Positions 17,403 to 27,699 of a stretch of DNA of 64,000 nucleotides are shown piece by piece. Every line of letters begins with the position of its first letter. Position 1 is the stretch's first letter. The translations under genes and the position numbers were made by a program. This stretch comes from Ereboglobus sp. PH5-10 (GTDB lineage: Bacteria > Verrucomicrobiota > Verrucomicrobiia > Opitutales > Opitutaceae), in the NCBI RefSeq assembly GCF_029504735.1, contig NZ_JAQFIP010000007.1, positions 1-64,000 on the forward strand. Reading direction: 5' to 3'. A model generated the notes under the pieces. It ran no database searches. It was not told the DNA's origin and saw only the letters and a program-made list of their open reading frames with translations.

Positions 17403-18653
17403 ATGGTAGCCAAGACACGCATTTCGTTGCTCGACTGGTTCAGCGCCTTCAAGATCAAGACGCAGGAGCGGTTCGACGTGTTCACGCCCGCGGCGTTGCT
17501 TGTGCTCGGCGTGACGGGGGTGATGTTTATTTACAGCGCGCAGCTCGAGCGGCACGGCACGGCGTGGAAGGCGCAGTGCATTTTTTGGGTTTTGGGCATC
17601 GCCGTCTATGTGGTGGTGTCGCTCATCGATTACCGAATCTGGCTCAGTTATGTGCACTGGATTTACATCGCCGCGCTTGTGCCGTTGGTGCTGGTGCTTG
17701 TGCCCGGTATCGGCGATTCGCAGTTTGGGGCGCAGCGCTGGATTAATTTTGGTTTCTTTAAATTCCAGCCGTCCGAGACGGCGAAAATCGCCGTTCTCCT
17801 TATGTCGGCGGGCATTCTCGCGCGCTCGAAAATAGGCAATGTGCTCGATTCGCTCGGAGTGCTTGGCAAATTGGCACTTGCGGCGGGCGTTCCCATCTTC
17901 TTGATCTTTCTGCAGCCTGATATCAAATCGGCCATTGTCCTTCCTCCCGTGATTTTCGCCATGCTTTACGTCTCACGCCTTTCGCTCCGCTTTTTCGCGG
18001 TGGTGCTGGGCGCGTTTGTGCTTCTTGTGGGCGTGGTCGCATGGGACACCGCGTGTTATGTGAATTTCATGCAGGAAAACGGCTACTCGTATCAAAACAG
18101 CGAACAGCGCGATCTTTACAACAAGCGCTCTCCGCTGCCTTTCCGCGGGTATCAGCGCAACCGCATCCTTGCCTTCGCCGCGCCCAACATCATCGACCAG
18201 GCGGGCACCGGCGATTCTTACAACCTCAACCAATCTCTCATCTCAATCGGCACGGGCGGGCTTACCGGCAAGGGCTGGCGCCAAGGCACGCAGGCCAAGC
18301 TCGGTTACCTGCCCACCGCCGTTTCGCATAACGATTTTATTGTCTCGGTCATCGCCGAGGAAACAGGATTTTTGGGAAGTCTTACGGTTATTAGTCTGTT
18401 CGGATTGATCCTGTTCAACAGCATACGCATCGCGGGTCTCGCAAGGGACCGCTTTGGAACCCTGATCGCCATCGGCGTGACGATGTTCTTCACGGTGCAT
18501 GTGTTTGTGAACATTGCCATGTCCATCGGACTGGTGCCCATCACGGGCATACCGCTTCCCTTCATTAGCTACGGAGGCTCCTTTTTGCTTTGTTGCTGCT
18601 TGCTGCAAGGACTGGTCCAGAGCGTCTATCGTTTTAGGAGGGATTTTTCATGA
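17403..18653 (+). CDS. rodA: rod shape-determining SEDS glycosyltransferase RodA
   Basis: 416 residues, about ten membrane helices, SEDS family (RodA/FtsW). Conserved pieces are F-Q-P-S-E-T-A-K (about residue 120), Q-P-D-I-K-S-A, the extracellular loop with the catalytic-type Asp region, G-K-G-W-R-Q-G-T-Q, H-N-D-F-I-V-S-V-I-A-E-E-T-G-F-L-G and the C-terminal G-I-P-L-P-F-I-S-Y-G-G-S. It polymerises lipid II glycan strands for elongation. RodA rather than FtsW is chosen from the G-x-x-x-G-T-Q and HNDFI context. ATG 17403 matches the family N-terminus; the longer frame to 17244 crosses the word repeat. Confidence 0.88.
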   Translation: MVAKTRISLLDWFSAFKIKTQERFDVFTPAALLVLGVTGVMFIYSAQLERHGTAWKAQCIFWVLGIAVYVVVSLIDYRIWLSYVHWIYIAALVPLVLVLVPGIGDSQFGAQRWINFGFFKFQPSETAKIAVLLMSAGILARSKIGNVLDSLGVLGKLALAAGVPIFLIFLQPDIKSAIVLPPVIFAMLYVSRLSLRFFAVVLGAFVLLVGVVAWDTACYVNFMQENGYSYQNSEQRDLYNKRSPLPFRGYQRNRILAFAAPNIIDQAGTGDSYNLNQSLISIGTGGLTGKGWRQGTQAKLGYLPTAVSHNDFIVSVIAEETGFLGSLTVISLFGLILFNSIRIAGLARDRFGTLIAIGVTMFFTVHVFVNIAMSIGLVPITGIPLPFISYGGSFLLCCCLLQGLVQSVYRFRRDFS

Positions 18654-18881
18654 CATCTGAAAAATCCAGCCTCGCGATACTGACCGCCCTGCCGGGATTT
18701 CCTGCGCCGCAACCACCGCGTATTGGGGCCGCCGACACCACCACCACACACAACAAAAGAAAAAGCCTGAACGCCCGAAAAGCTGAAAGCCTGAAACAAG
18801 CAGGCGCGCGCTCCCAACGCCGCCCGATTTTTTCAGCCTTCAGCCTTCGGAACTTCAGTCCTTTTCGCCCATACATACGCC

Positions 18882-20666
<1,785 letters not shown>

Positions 20667-20712
20667 AGTGGAGGCGGCATCCCGCCGCTCGTGAAAAACT
20701 CACCGCAAAAAA

Positions 20713-20744
20713 ACGCGAACCGCATCAACCGGTTCGCGTTTTTT
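20713..20744 (+). terminator. rho-independent terminator after rng
   Basis: Perfect 10-bp stem ACGCGAACCG (20713-20722) / CGGTTCGCGT (20730-20739), 7-nt loop, followed by a run of six T. Confidence 0.9.
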
Positions 20745-20819
20745 GTTGGGTCGCGATGTGTGTTTGCCGCGCCGATCACCAGCGGGTGCGGTGTGGAATA
20801 AGCGAATGGCGCGCCGCGA

Positions 20820-21614
20820 TCATGGTTTTGTCCTGAATTGCGCCACCGCGTCGAGATAGGCTTTCACCTTGTTGGGATAGTCTGACGAAACGTAGGTGAC
20901 GCCGTGGCGGATCGCCCAGTCCACCACTTCATGGTCATTGGCCTGCCAGATGGTGGTCTCGATGCCGAGCTTGTTGGCTTCGCTGATCAATTCCGGGCGG
21001 TTCATCATCACGTTCAGGGGATAGGAAATGCCTTTGTAGCCCAACTGCTTCGCTTCCGCGGGGCCCATCGCCTTCAGGCTGCTGCTCAAGTAGATCACCG
21101 TCATGCCGGGTTGGAGCCGGACCACCTCGTTGCACATGTGTTTGCTGAATGAGGTGATTTCCATCAGCGGGATGACGTCCATTTCGCGGGCGAGCGCCAG
21201 CACCGCCTCCACGACTTGCGTTTCGCGCTTTGGCGTCGGATGGGTTTTGATCTCGATTATCATTTTTGTCGCGGGGCCTTTTTTGCCCTGCTCGAAGATT
21301 TCGCGCAGCGTCGGCACCTGGCTTCCGTTGGGCAGCCTGGCGGCGCGGATTTCCGCGAACTTGTTTTTTTGCGCGTGCAGATCGGTGCCGTTGATCTTGG
21401 GGCCGTGGACGACGATGAGCTGGCCGTCCGCAGTCATGTTGACGTCGAGTTCGGCCGCGTGGGTTCCCAGTTTTTGGGCGTTGGCGAGGCTTGAGACGGT
21501 GTTTTCCCACGAGCCCTCGGTGTTATAAAATCCACGATGGGCGATGATCTTGGGTTGCGCCGCGAGGTTCAGCATGCCGGCGGTAAGCGCGCACAATAAA
21601 AGCAGTTTTTTCAT
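20820..21614 (-). CDS. exported glycerophosphodiester phosphodiesterase, paralog 1
   Basis: 264 residues with a signal peptide (M-K-K-L-L-L-L-C-A-L-T-A-G). The GDPD core is clear: I-A-H-R-G-F at about residue 25, W-E-N-T-V near 37, A-E-L-D-V-N near 54 and V-V-H-G near 69, where many family members have H-D. Later come E-I-K-T-H and the C-terminal W-A-I-R-H-G-V-T-Y-V-S-S-D. It should hydrolyse glycerophosphodiesters to glycerol phosphate plus alcohol outside the cytoplasm. It is the downstream member of a tandem pair with the next gene, sharing most of its sequence, so the pair arose by duplication. Confidence 0.88.
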   Translation of the reverse strand: MKKLLLLCALTAGMLNLAAQPKIIAHRGFYNTEGSWENTVSSLANAQKLGTHAAELDVNMTADGQLIVVHGPKINGTDLHAQKNKFAEIRAARLPNGSQVPTLREIFEQGKKGPATKMIIEIKTHPTPKRETQVVEAVLALAREMDVIPLMEITSFSKHMCNEVVRLQPGMTVIYLSSSLKAMGPAEAKQLGYKGISYPLNVMMNRPELISEANKLGIETTIWQANDHEVVDWAIRHGVTYVSSDYPNKVKAYLDAVAQFRTKP

Positions 21615-21799
21615 ATCGGTCGGAGGTTGGGTTTTGGGTGAAGTTGCGGGGGCGACGGTATTCTGGTTTATTCGGCGAACGCGAGGCGAAATTGGCGGGG
21701 CGATCGTGGCGGCGGCGCGGCATGTGCCGACGCGAGTCGACGTGTGGCGACATGTATCGGAACGATGCCAAACCGGGCGTCGCGAGCGAGGGGGATTTT

Positions 21800-22600
21800 T
21801 TACTTTTTGAACTGCGCGATCGCGTCGAGGTAGGCTTTGGCTTTGTCGGGGCTGTCCGTCGAAACGTAGGTGACGCCGTGGCGGATGGCCCAGTCGATCA
21901 GTTCGCGGTCGTTGACCATCCAGAGCGTGGTTTCGATGCCGAGTGCGTTGGCCTCGCGAACGATTTCGGGGCGGTTCATCATCACGTTGAGTTGATAGGA
22001 GAGGCCTTTGTAGCCCAGCGCCTTTGCCTCCGCGGGGCTCATGGCTTTCATGTTGCTGCTGACATAGACAACAGTCGCGCCGGGTTGGCGCCGCACCACT
22101 TCGTCGCAGACGTGTTTGCTGAACGAGATGAACTCAATTTGCGGCACGAGCTCCATTTCGCGGGCGAGCGCCAGGATTGCCTCCACGACTTGCGTTTCGC
22201 GCTTCGGTGTCGGGTGGATTTTTATTTCGAGGATCAGTTTGGTGGCGGCGCACTTTTTCCCCTGCTCGAAGAATTCGCGCAGCGTCGGTATTTGGAGTCC
22301 GTTGGGAAGTTTGGCGGCGCGGATGTCCGCGAATTTGCTTTTTTGCGCGTGGAGTTTGGTGCCGTGGATTTTTGGGCCGTGGACGACGATGAGCTGGTCG
22401 TCCGCCGTCAGGTTGACGTCGAACTCGACTCCGTAGACTCCCAGCTTTTGGGCGTTGGCGAGGCTCGAGACGGTGTTTTCCCACGAGCCTTCGGTGGCGT
22501 AAAAGCCGCGATGCGCCACGATCTTGGGTTGCGCCGCGAGGTTCGCCGCGCCCGCGGCGGTCAGCATGCATAGTGATAAGAGTGAAAGCAGTTTTTTCAT
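21800..22600 (-). CDS. exported glycerophosphodiester phosphodiesterase, paralog 2
   Basis: 266 residues from ATG 22600, with signal peptide and the same motif set as the neighbouring paralog (I-V-A-H-R-G-F, W-E-N-T-V, V-E-F-D-V-N, V-V-H-G-P-K). Blocks such as N-T-V-S-S-L-A-N-A-Q-K-L-G are identical in both, while others have drifted, so the duplication is not very recent. The frame continues upstream to 22876, but that part is antisense to araD. Together with the OPA-type transporter and the G1P-dehydrogenase-like AraM nearby, it suggests use of phospholipid-derived glycerophosphodiesters. Confidence 0.88.
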   Translation of the reverse strand: MKKLLSLLSLCMLTAAGAANLAAQPKIVAHRGFYATEGSWENTVSSLANAQKLGVYGVEFDVNLTADDQLIVVHGPKIHGTKLHAQKSKFADIRAAKLPNGLQIPTLREFFEQGKKCAATKLILEIKIHPTPKRETQVVEAILALAREMELVPQIEFISFSKHVCDEVVRRQPGATVVYVSSNMKAMSPAEAKALGYKGLSYQLNVMMNRPEIVREANALGIETTLWMVNDRELIDWAIRHGVTYVSTDSPDKAKAYLDAIAQFKK

Positions 22601-22695
22601 GTTGGGTTGGTGGGTTGGATGCGTTGGAAGGACAAAGCGGGGTGGGGCGGGGGAGTGCGGTGTGTGCGAGGATTGCGGTCGTGTTGGCGGGGAAA

Positions 22696-23391
22696 TCACG
22701 GTTTCTTTTTCTGGCCGTAATAGGCGCCGGCTCCGTGTTTGCGGCTGTAGTGTTTTTTGATGAGCAGGTTGTTCATCGGCATTTCCGCGTTGAGCTGGCG
22801 GGTGATGAGTCCCATGCGGGCGATTTCCTCCAGCACGACGCTGTTGTGAACGGCTTCCGCCGCCGTCCGTCCCCAAGTGAAGGGGCCGTGATTGGAGACG
22901 AGCACGCCCGGTGTGTGCAGGGGGTTGCGTTTTTCAAAGCATTCGAGGATCACGGCGCCGGTGTTTTTTTCGTAATCGGTTTCGACTTCGGGGGCGAGCA
23001 TCGGGCGCGTGCAGGGCACCGGGCCGTGGAAATAATCGGCGTGCGTCGTGCCCATGACCGGGAGCGCCATGTTGGCCTGCGCCCAAGCGGTGGCGTGGCG
23101 GGAGTGCGTGTGGACGATTCCGCCGATGCCGGGGAACGCCTTGTATAACTCGATGTGCGTGGGTGTGTCCGAGGAGGGGTTGAGCGCGCCTTCCACGGTT
23201 TTGCCCTCAAGGTCCACGACCACCATGTCGCCGACGGTAAGCGCGTCGTATTCCACGCCGCTGGGTTTTATCACAACTAACCCGCGCTCGCGGTCTATCG
23301 CACTGGCGTTTCCCCAAGTGAAAATGACCAGCCCGTGTTTCACGAGGTCGAGATTTGCCTTAAGCACTTCTTCTTTGAGGTGTTCCAACAT
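22696..23391 (-). CDS. araD: L-ribulose-5-phosphate 4-epimerase
   Basis: 231 residues, the normal length for AraD. The class II aldolase/epimerase fold is shown by W-G-N-A-S-A (about 26-31), K-P-S-G-V-E-Y, the zinc ligands in H-T-H-S-R-H (93-98) and the third His in S-N-H-G-P-F (about 167). T-T-H-A-D-Y-F matches the AraD-specific catalytic region rather than fuculose aldolase. It converts L-ribulose-5-phosphate to D-xylulose-5-phosphate. It diverges from araM, with 224 bp of AT-rich intergenic DNA that probably holds both promoters. Confidence 0.92.
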   Translation of the reverse strand: MLEHLKEEVLKANLDLVKHGLVIFTWGNASAIDRERGLVVIKPSGVEYDALTVGDMVVVDLEGKTVEGALNPSSDTPTHIELYKAFPGIGGIVHTHSRHATAWAQANMALPVMGTTHADYFHGPVPCTRPMLAPEVETDYEKNTGAVILECFEKRNPLHTPGVLVSNHGPFTWGRTAAEAVHNSVVLEEIARMGLITRQLNAEMPMNNLLIKKHYSRKHGAGAYYGQKKKP

Positions 23392-23615
23392 TTTTTGAAT
23401 AAACTAGGAATGAGTTGAGGTGAGAATCGAGGGGAAGCGGAATCGCTAAAACGCAAAAATAGAAAACTAAAAATAAAGAAAAGGAAAGAATAATTCTTAT
23501 TTTTCTTGTTTTTTGCGAATGTTTCTTTCATTTGTCTGCTAAATAGCATGGAAAAGGAAAATTGATCGCGAGGAGACGCTCTTTCGTGTTCTGCCTCAAA
23601 CAGAATATATTACCC

Positions 23616-24956
23616 ATGAATAAAATACAAAACGCATTATCTCGCACGACGGACACCAAGGCGCTCATTATTGCCCGCGACGCGCTTCCCCAAACGGCGG
23701 AGATGTTCGCAGAGCTGTTTCCCAGCAGGCGCGCGCTTGTCATGGCGGACACAAACACTTATCCGATTGCCGGTCAGGCGGTTGCGGAGTCGTTTCGGCG
23801 GGCCGGGATTGGACAGGATGAACCCGTTGTCTTTCAAGCGCCGGAGCCACATGCGGAATGGGCTTATGTTGAGAAACTTATGGGTATTCTCAATGCCACC
23901 GACGCGGTGCCCGTTGCCGTGGGTTCGGGTGTGATCAACGACCTCGTCAAGGTCGCCTCGCATCGTTGCGGACGGCGCTACTTGTGCGTTGGCACGGCGG
24001 CTTCGATGGACGGCTACACGGCTTACGGGTCGTCGATCACCTACAAGGGCTCGAAGCAGGCTTTCGATTGTCCGGCGCCGCTTGGAATGCTTATCGACAC
24101 CCGCGTGGTGGCCGCCGCGCCGAGCGACATGTCCGCTTCGGGATACGCCGATTTGCTGGCCAAGGTGCCCGCCGGCGCCGACTGGATTCTCGCCGACGCC
24201 ATCGGAGCCGAGCCCATGAATAAGCCCGCTTTCGACATGGTGCAGGACGGGTTGCTGAATGCGTTGGGCGATCCGAAAGGTGTGAACGACGGACGGGAGG
24301 ATCGCGTGGCGCCGCTCGTCGAGGGATTGTTGCTCGCCGGTTTTGCCATGCAGGCGCACCACTCCAGCCGTCCCGCGTCTGGCGCCGAGCACCAGTTCAG
24401 CCACCTGTGGGACATGGAGCACCACACTTTTAACGGGCAGGGCGTTTCGCACGGATTCAAGGTGGGCATCGGCACGCTCGCCTCGACCGCGTTTCACGAA
24501 TTTTTGATCGCCGCGCCCGTCGGCGCGCTCGACATCGACGCGTGCGTCGCCGCCTGGCCGTCGTGGGACGCGACCGAAAAGGAAATACGGCGCGTCTTCA
24601 ACAACGACGAAAGTTTTCTCGGACGCTGCATCGGCGAAACAAAAGCCAAATACGCGACCCCCGTGGAATTGCGCGCGCAGTTGTCGGCGTTGCGGGAAAA
24701 ATGGCCGGAACTGAAACCCGCGCTCGAAAAACAAATACTGCCCTTCGCGGAGATAAAACGCCGACTGCGCGAAGTGGGCGCGGCGCATGAGCCGGAGCAG
24801 ATCGGCATTTCGCGCGCCAAGCTGCGCGAGACGTTCACCAAGGTGCCCTACATGCGGAGCCGCGTGAACGTGATCGACGTCGCCGTCAGGTGCCGGTTTT
24901 TCGACGCCTGGCTCGACAAGCTCTTCGGCCCCGGCGGCGTGTGGGAGATCAAATGA
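23616..24956 (+). CDS. araM: sn-glycerol-1-phosphate dehydrogenase family protein (AraM-like)
   Basis: 446 residues from ATG 23616. It belongs to the iron-type alcohol dehydrogenase/DHQ-like superfamily: V-A-V-G-S-G-V-I-N-D-L (NAD-binding, about residue 105), P-T-A-A-S-M-D-G-Y-T-type segment (here G-T-A-A-S-M-D-G), and metal ligands in the E-H-Q-F-S-H (about 265) and V-S-H-G-F-K (about 285) motifs. Family members reduce DHAP to sn-glycerol-1-phosphate. B. subtilis AraM sits in the arabinose operon, and araD is divergent here, so the same association is preserved. How G1P would be used in this bacterium is open. Confidence 0.85.
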   Translation: MNKIQNALSRTTDTKALIIARDALPQTAEMFAELFPSRRALVMADTNTYPIAGQAVAESFRRAGIGQDEPVVFQAPEPHAEWAYVEKLMGILNATDAVPVAVGSGVINDLVKVASHRCGRRYLCVGTAASMDGYTAYGSSITYKGSKQAFDCPAPLGMLIDTRVVAAAPSDMSASGYADLLAKVPAGADWILADAIGAEPMNKPAFDMVQDGLLNALGDPKGVNDGREDRVAPLVEGLLLAGFAMQAHHSSRPASGAEHQFSHLWDMEHHTFNGQGVSHGFKVGIGTLASTAFHEFLIAAPVGALDIDACVAAWPSWDATEKEIRRVFNNDESFLGRCIGETKAKYATPVELRAQLSALREKWPELKPALEKQILPFAEIKRRLREVGAAHEPEQIGISRAKLRETFTKVPYMRSRVNVIDVAVRCRFFDAWLDKLFGPGGVWEIK

Positions 24957-25007
24957 CCGCCGCATGAAAAATCGAGCCGAGCGGCCGACCATCCCCAACG
25001 GGGATGT

Positions 25008-25203
25008 GTCTCATAGCCCAAGGTTGGCGCGAGTTGCGAGCGCCTACCTTGGGTTTGATGAAAAAGAAAACACAACCCCGAGGGGGTTGTGTCTGCTGAA
25101 AATCCACGCCGGACACACCACAGGCCGCAACCCCGTTGGGGTTGGTTGTCTTTTCATTATTCCCGGGGTAGCTCGCCACGCTCGCAACCCCGGGCTATGA
25201 GAC
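25008..25203. repeat. multi-hairpin palindromic cassette between araM and transporter
   Basis: A 196-nt unit enclosed by perfect outer arms GTCTCATAGCCC (25008-25019) and GGGCTATGAGAC (25192-25203). Inside are separate hairpins: 25015-25054 (AAGGT/ACCTT), 25071-25091 (CACAACCCCG/GGGGTTGTG), 25128-25144 (CAACCCC/GGGGTTG) and 25162-25193 (CCCGGGGT/ACCCCGGG type). Flanking small hairpins are at 24991-25005 and 25207-25219. It fills most of the 335-bp gap, and no gene is present. Similar CAACCCC-n-GGGGTTG hairpins are, to my knowledge, dispersed in planctomycete and verrucomicrobial genomes. Confidence 0.75.
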
Positions 25204-25291
25204 GGAAGCCCGTTGGGCTTCATGCAACGTCCCCTTTGTTTCGAAATTAATAATAACAGTCCGCCAACCCAAATAAGCCGAACAACCCAAA

Positions 25292-26674
25292 ATGACCCCC
25301 GAGCAAAAACAGAGATTCAAATACTGGCAGACACGCACGCTGATAGGGACGATGTTTGGCTACGCGCTGTTCTATTTTGTGCGCAAAAACTTTTCGCTCG
25401 CCATGCCCGGCATCGAGGCCGACCTCGGCGTCACCAAAACCCAGCTCGGCATTTTCCTCACGCTCAACGGGCTGATCTACGGCGTCTCGCAACTCGTCAA
25501 CGGGATGTTCGCGGACCGCAAAAACGCGCGCTGGTATATGTCGATCGGACTCCTCCTGTGCGCATCGGTGAACATATTTTTCGGCTTCGGGGCGGATGTC
25601 GCGGCGTTCCTCACGGGCGAGCACGACGGGGCGCGGTTCACCAGCACCATCGTGCTCTTTCTGGGCCTCATGTGGGTGCTCAACGGCATCTTGCAGGGCG
25701 CGGGATTTCCGCCCTGCGCGCGATTGCTGACCCATTGGATTCCGCCAAGGGAGCTCGCCACAAAAATGTCGATTTGGAACACCTCGCACTCGGTGGGCGC
25801 GGGCCTGGTGGTCATCATGTGCGGCTACATCATGACCAACATGGGCGAGGGGCCGAATCACGTCGGGGCGTGGAGATGGTGCTTTTGGATTCCCGGGCTG
25901 ATCGCGCTGGCGGGCTCGGCGGCGCTCTTCATGACGCTGCGCGACACGCCCGCGTCCGTCGGCCTGCCCGAACTGGAGGGCACCGAGGTCAGGAAAAACG
26001 CCACCAAAAAAGAACAGTCCGCCGAAACCAAGCTGCTGATTCGCAAAAAAGTGTTCGGCAATCCGATCATGTGGATTCTCGCGTTCGCCAATTTTTTTGT
26101 CTACATCGTGCGCTTCGCGGTGCTCGACTGGGGGCCGTTTCTCCTGAGCGATTCCAAGGGCGTGAGCCTCGCGCACGCGGGCTGGCTTGTCGCCATGTTC
26201 GAAATCGCGGGCATCGCGGGAATGCTTTTCGCGGGATACGCCACCGACCGGTGGCTCGGCGGCAGGGCACACCGCACCTGCGTGTTCTGCATGCTGGGCA
26301 CGGCCATTTTCATGGCGATATTCTGGCGGCTCGAGCCGGGGATTCCCGTGTGGATTTATTACGCGACACTCTGCGCCGCCGGATTCTGCATCTACGGACC
26401 GCAGGCGCTCATCGGCATCGCGGCCGCGAACCAGGCGACCAAAAAAGCCGCGGCCACGGCCAACGGATTTAAGAGCATGTTTGGCTACGCGAGCACGATG
26501 ATTTCGGGCGTGGGTTTCGGTTACGTGGCCCAGCACTACGGATGGAATTACACCTACCTGGCACTGATCATCGTCTCGTTCATAGGCATGGGCATCCTCA
26601 TGCTGATGTGGAACACCAAGGCCGACGGCTACGGCGATCTGGAACGCATTGAAACCGCCGGCGAAAAAAGATAG
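25292..26674 (+). CDS. MFS organophosphate:phosphate antiporter (OPA family)
   Basis: 460 residues with twelve predicted membrane helices. The N-terminus F-G-Y-A-L-F-Y-F-V-R-K-N-F-S matches GlpT/UhpT-type transporters (the Y-x2-R-K-N/Y motif), and W-N-T-S-H-S-V-G-A-G in helix 5 is another OPA mark. It exchanges phosphate for an organophosphate; glycerol-3-phosphate would fit the upstream GDPD genes, but hexose or pentose phosphates cannot be excluded. It is separated from araM by the hairpin cassette, and a DeoR-type regulator follows 174 bp downstream. Confidence 0.88.
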   Translation: MTPEQKQRFKYWQTRTLIGTMFGYALFYFVRKNFSLAMPGIEADLGVTKTQLGIFLTLNGLIYGVSQLVNGMFADRKNARWYMSIGLLLCASVNIFFGFGADVAAFLTGEHDGARFTSTIVLFLGLMWVLNGILQGAGFPPCARLLTHWIPPRELATKMSIWNTSHSVGAGLVVIMCGYIMTNMGEGPNHVGAWRWCFWIPGLIALAGSAALFMTLRDTPASVGLPELEGTEVRKNATKKEQSAETKLLIRKKVFGNPIMWILAFANFFVYIVRFAVLDWGPFLLSDSKGVSLAHAGWLVAMFEIAGIAGMLFAGYATDRWLGGRAHRTCVFCMLGTAIFMAIFWRLEPGIPVWIYYATLCAAGFCIYGPQALIGIAAANQATKKAAATANGFKSMFGYASTMISGVGFGYVAQHYGWNYTYLALIIVSFIGMGILMLMWNTKADGYGDLERIETAGEKR

Positions 26675-26696
26675 GGAATTATCACTGAATAATGAA

Positions 26697-26778
26697 TGAC
26701 CACGGATTACACGGATTTACACGGATAAATACAAAATAGCTGGTTTGTATCCGTGCAAATCCGTGTAATCTGTGGTCA
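26697..26778. repeat. 82-bp inverted word repeat
   Basis: The arms tgaccacggattacacggat (from 26697) and atccgtgtaatctgtggtca (to 26778) are near-perfect inverted copies. Each arm is itself built of short repeated words (acggatt/acacgga). It follows the transporter stop by 23 bp and could fold into a long hairpin acting as terminator or mRNA stabiliser. Confidence 0.8.
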
Positions 26779-26847
26779 ATAAAATCAGAAAACCTTAATT
26801 CAGGATAACGCCCAAGACCATAGCTCATACCAAAACACACCCGCTCC

Positions 26848-27633
26848 ATGTTAAGCATCGCCGAAAGACATAAGTATATTCTCGACCTCCTCAACACGCA
26901 CGGATTCGTGCGCGTCACGGACCTCGCGGAGCGTCTCGGCATGACAAAAGTCACCATCCGCAACGACCTCAAGATGCTCGAGGGAAAAGGCATGCTCTAC
27001 CGCATGCACGGCAGCGCCAGCAAAGCCAACCCGCACGTGAGCGACGTGAACGTGAAAGTGAAGGGACAGTTGAACAGCGAAAAAAAGCGCCTGATCGGAC
27101 TGGAGGCGGCGCGGCACATTTTGGAGGACGACTCGGTGATCATCGGCTCCGGCTCGACCGTCGAGGCCTTTGCCGCGGTGCTCAAGCCGGTGCGCCACCT
27201 GAACGTCGTCACGCTGTCGTTGCGCGTGTCCATGCTGCTCTGCGAGCAGGAAAACATCGACGTGCTGCAACTCGGCGGCAACGTGAACCACAACTCGCTT
27301 TCCGTGCGCGGGGATTATTCCGCCTCCGGGCTCGCCAACCTCGTCTGCTCGAAATTGTTCATCGGCGTCGACGGACTGGACCTCGAATACGGCGTCACCG
27401 CCTCCACGGTGGAGGAGGCCACGCTCACGCAAAAGATGATGCAAGTGGCGTCCCAAGTGGTGGTGCTGGCGGACTCGTCGAAGTTCGGCAAACGCGGCTT
27501 TGGCCGCATCGGATCGCTCGAGGACATCGACATGCTCGTGACCGACGCCGGGATCCCGGAGCATTTCAAAACCGCCCTGGAAGACGCCGGCGTGGACGTG
27601 CGCGTGGTGGCGGGCGAAAGGCCATTCGCCTAA
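26848..27633 (+). CDS. DeoR/GlpR-family transcriptional regulator
   Basis: 261 residues. N-terminal helix-turn-helix: R-H-K-Y-I-L-D-L-L, V-T-D-L-A-E-R-L-G-M-T-K-V-T-I-R-N-D-L-K-M-L-E, the DeoR signature. The C-terminal DeoRC sugar-phosphate sensor has I-G-S-G-S-T-V-E (phosphate-binding loop), L-G-G-N-V-N and F-I-G-V-D-G-L, followed by V-V-L-A-D-S-S-K-F-G-K. These regulators are usually repressors released by a phosphorylated sugar or glycerol. Its place after the OPA transporter suggests it controls the GDPD/araD/araM/transporter group. Confidence 0.88.
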   Translation: MLSIAERHKYILDLLNTHGFVRVTDLAERLGMTKVTIRNDLKMLEGKGMLYRMHGSASKANPHVSDVNVKVKGQLNSEKKRLIGLEAARHILEDDSVIIGSGSTVEAFAAVLKPVRHLNVVTLSLRVSMLLCEQENIDVLQLGGNVNHNSLSVRGDYSASGLANLVCSKLFIGVDGLDLEYGVTASTVEEATLTQKMMQVASQVVVLADSSKFGKRGFGRIGSLEDIDMLVTDAGIPEHFKTALEDAGVDVRVVAGERPFA

Positions 27634-27634
27634 A

Positions 27635-27698
27635 GGACCATTTTGCCGACTGTGGCAAATTAGTCTGGACTATTTTGCCACGTCCGGCAAAACAGTCT
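27635..27698. promoter_or_regulatory. two abutting 32-bp direct repeats, each a palindrome, touching the start codon
   Basis: Unit 1 (27635-27666) and unit 2 (27667-27698) both read GGAC(c/t)ATTTTGCC-N6-GGCAAA then tagtct or acagtct. Each contains a TTGCC-N6-GGCAA inverted repeat. The second unit ends one base before ATG 27700, so there is no room for a normal Shine-Dalgarno. This looks like a tandem operator controlling the ATPase gene. Confidence 0.7.
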
Positions 27699-27699
27699 C

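Noticed and set aside
22696-23391. Fuculose-phosphate aldolase as an alternative call for araD
   Set aside because: The T-T-H-A-D-Y-F segment and length match ribulose-phosphate epimerase; the BMC aldolase at 56816 fills the aldolase role.
24957-25291. tRNA or riboswitch in the hairpin-rich gap
   Set aside because: No cloverleaf landmarks, CCA end or known riboswitch core; the pattern is of nested palindromes.
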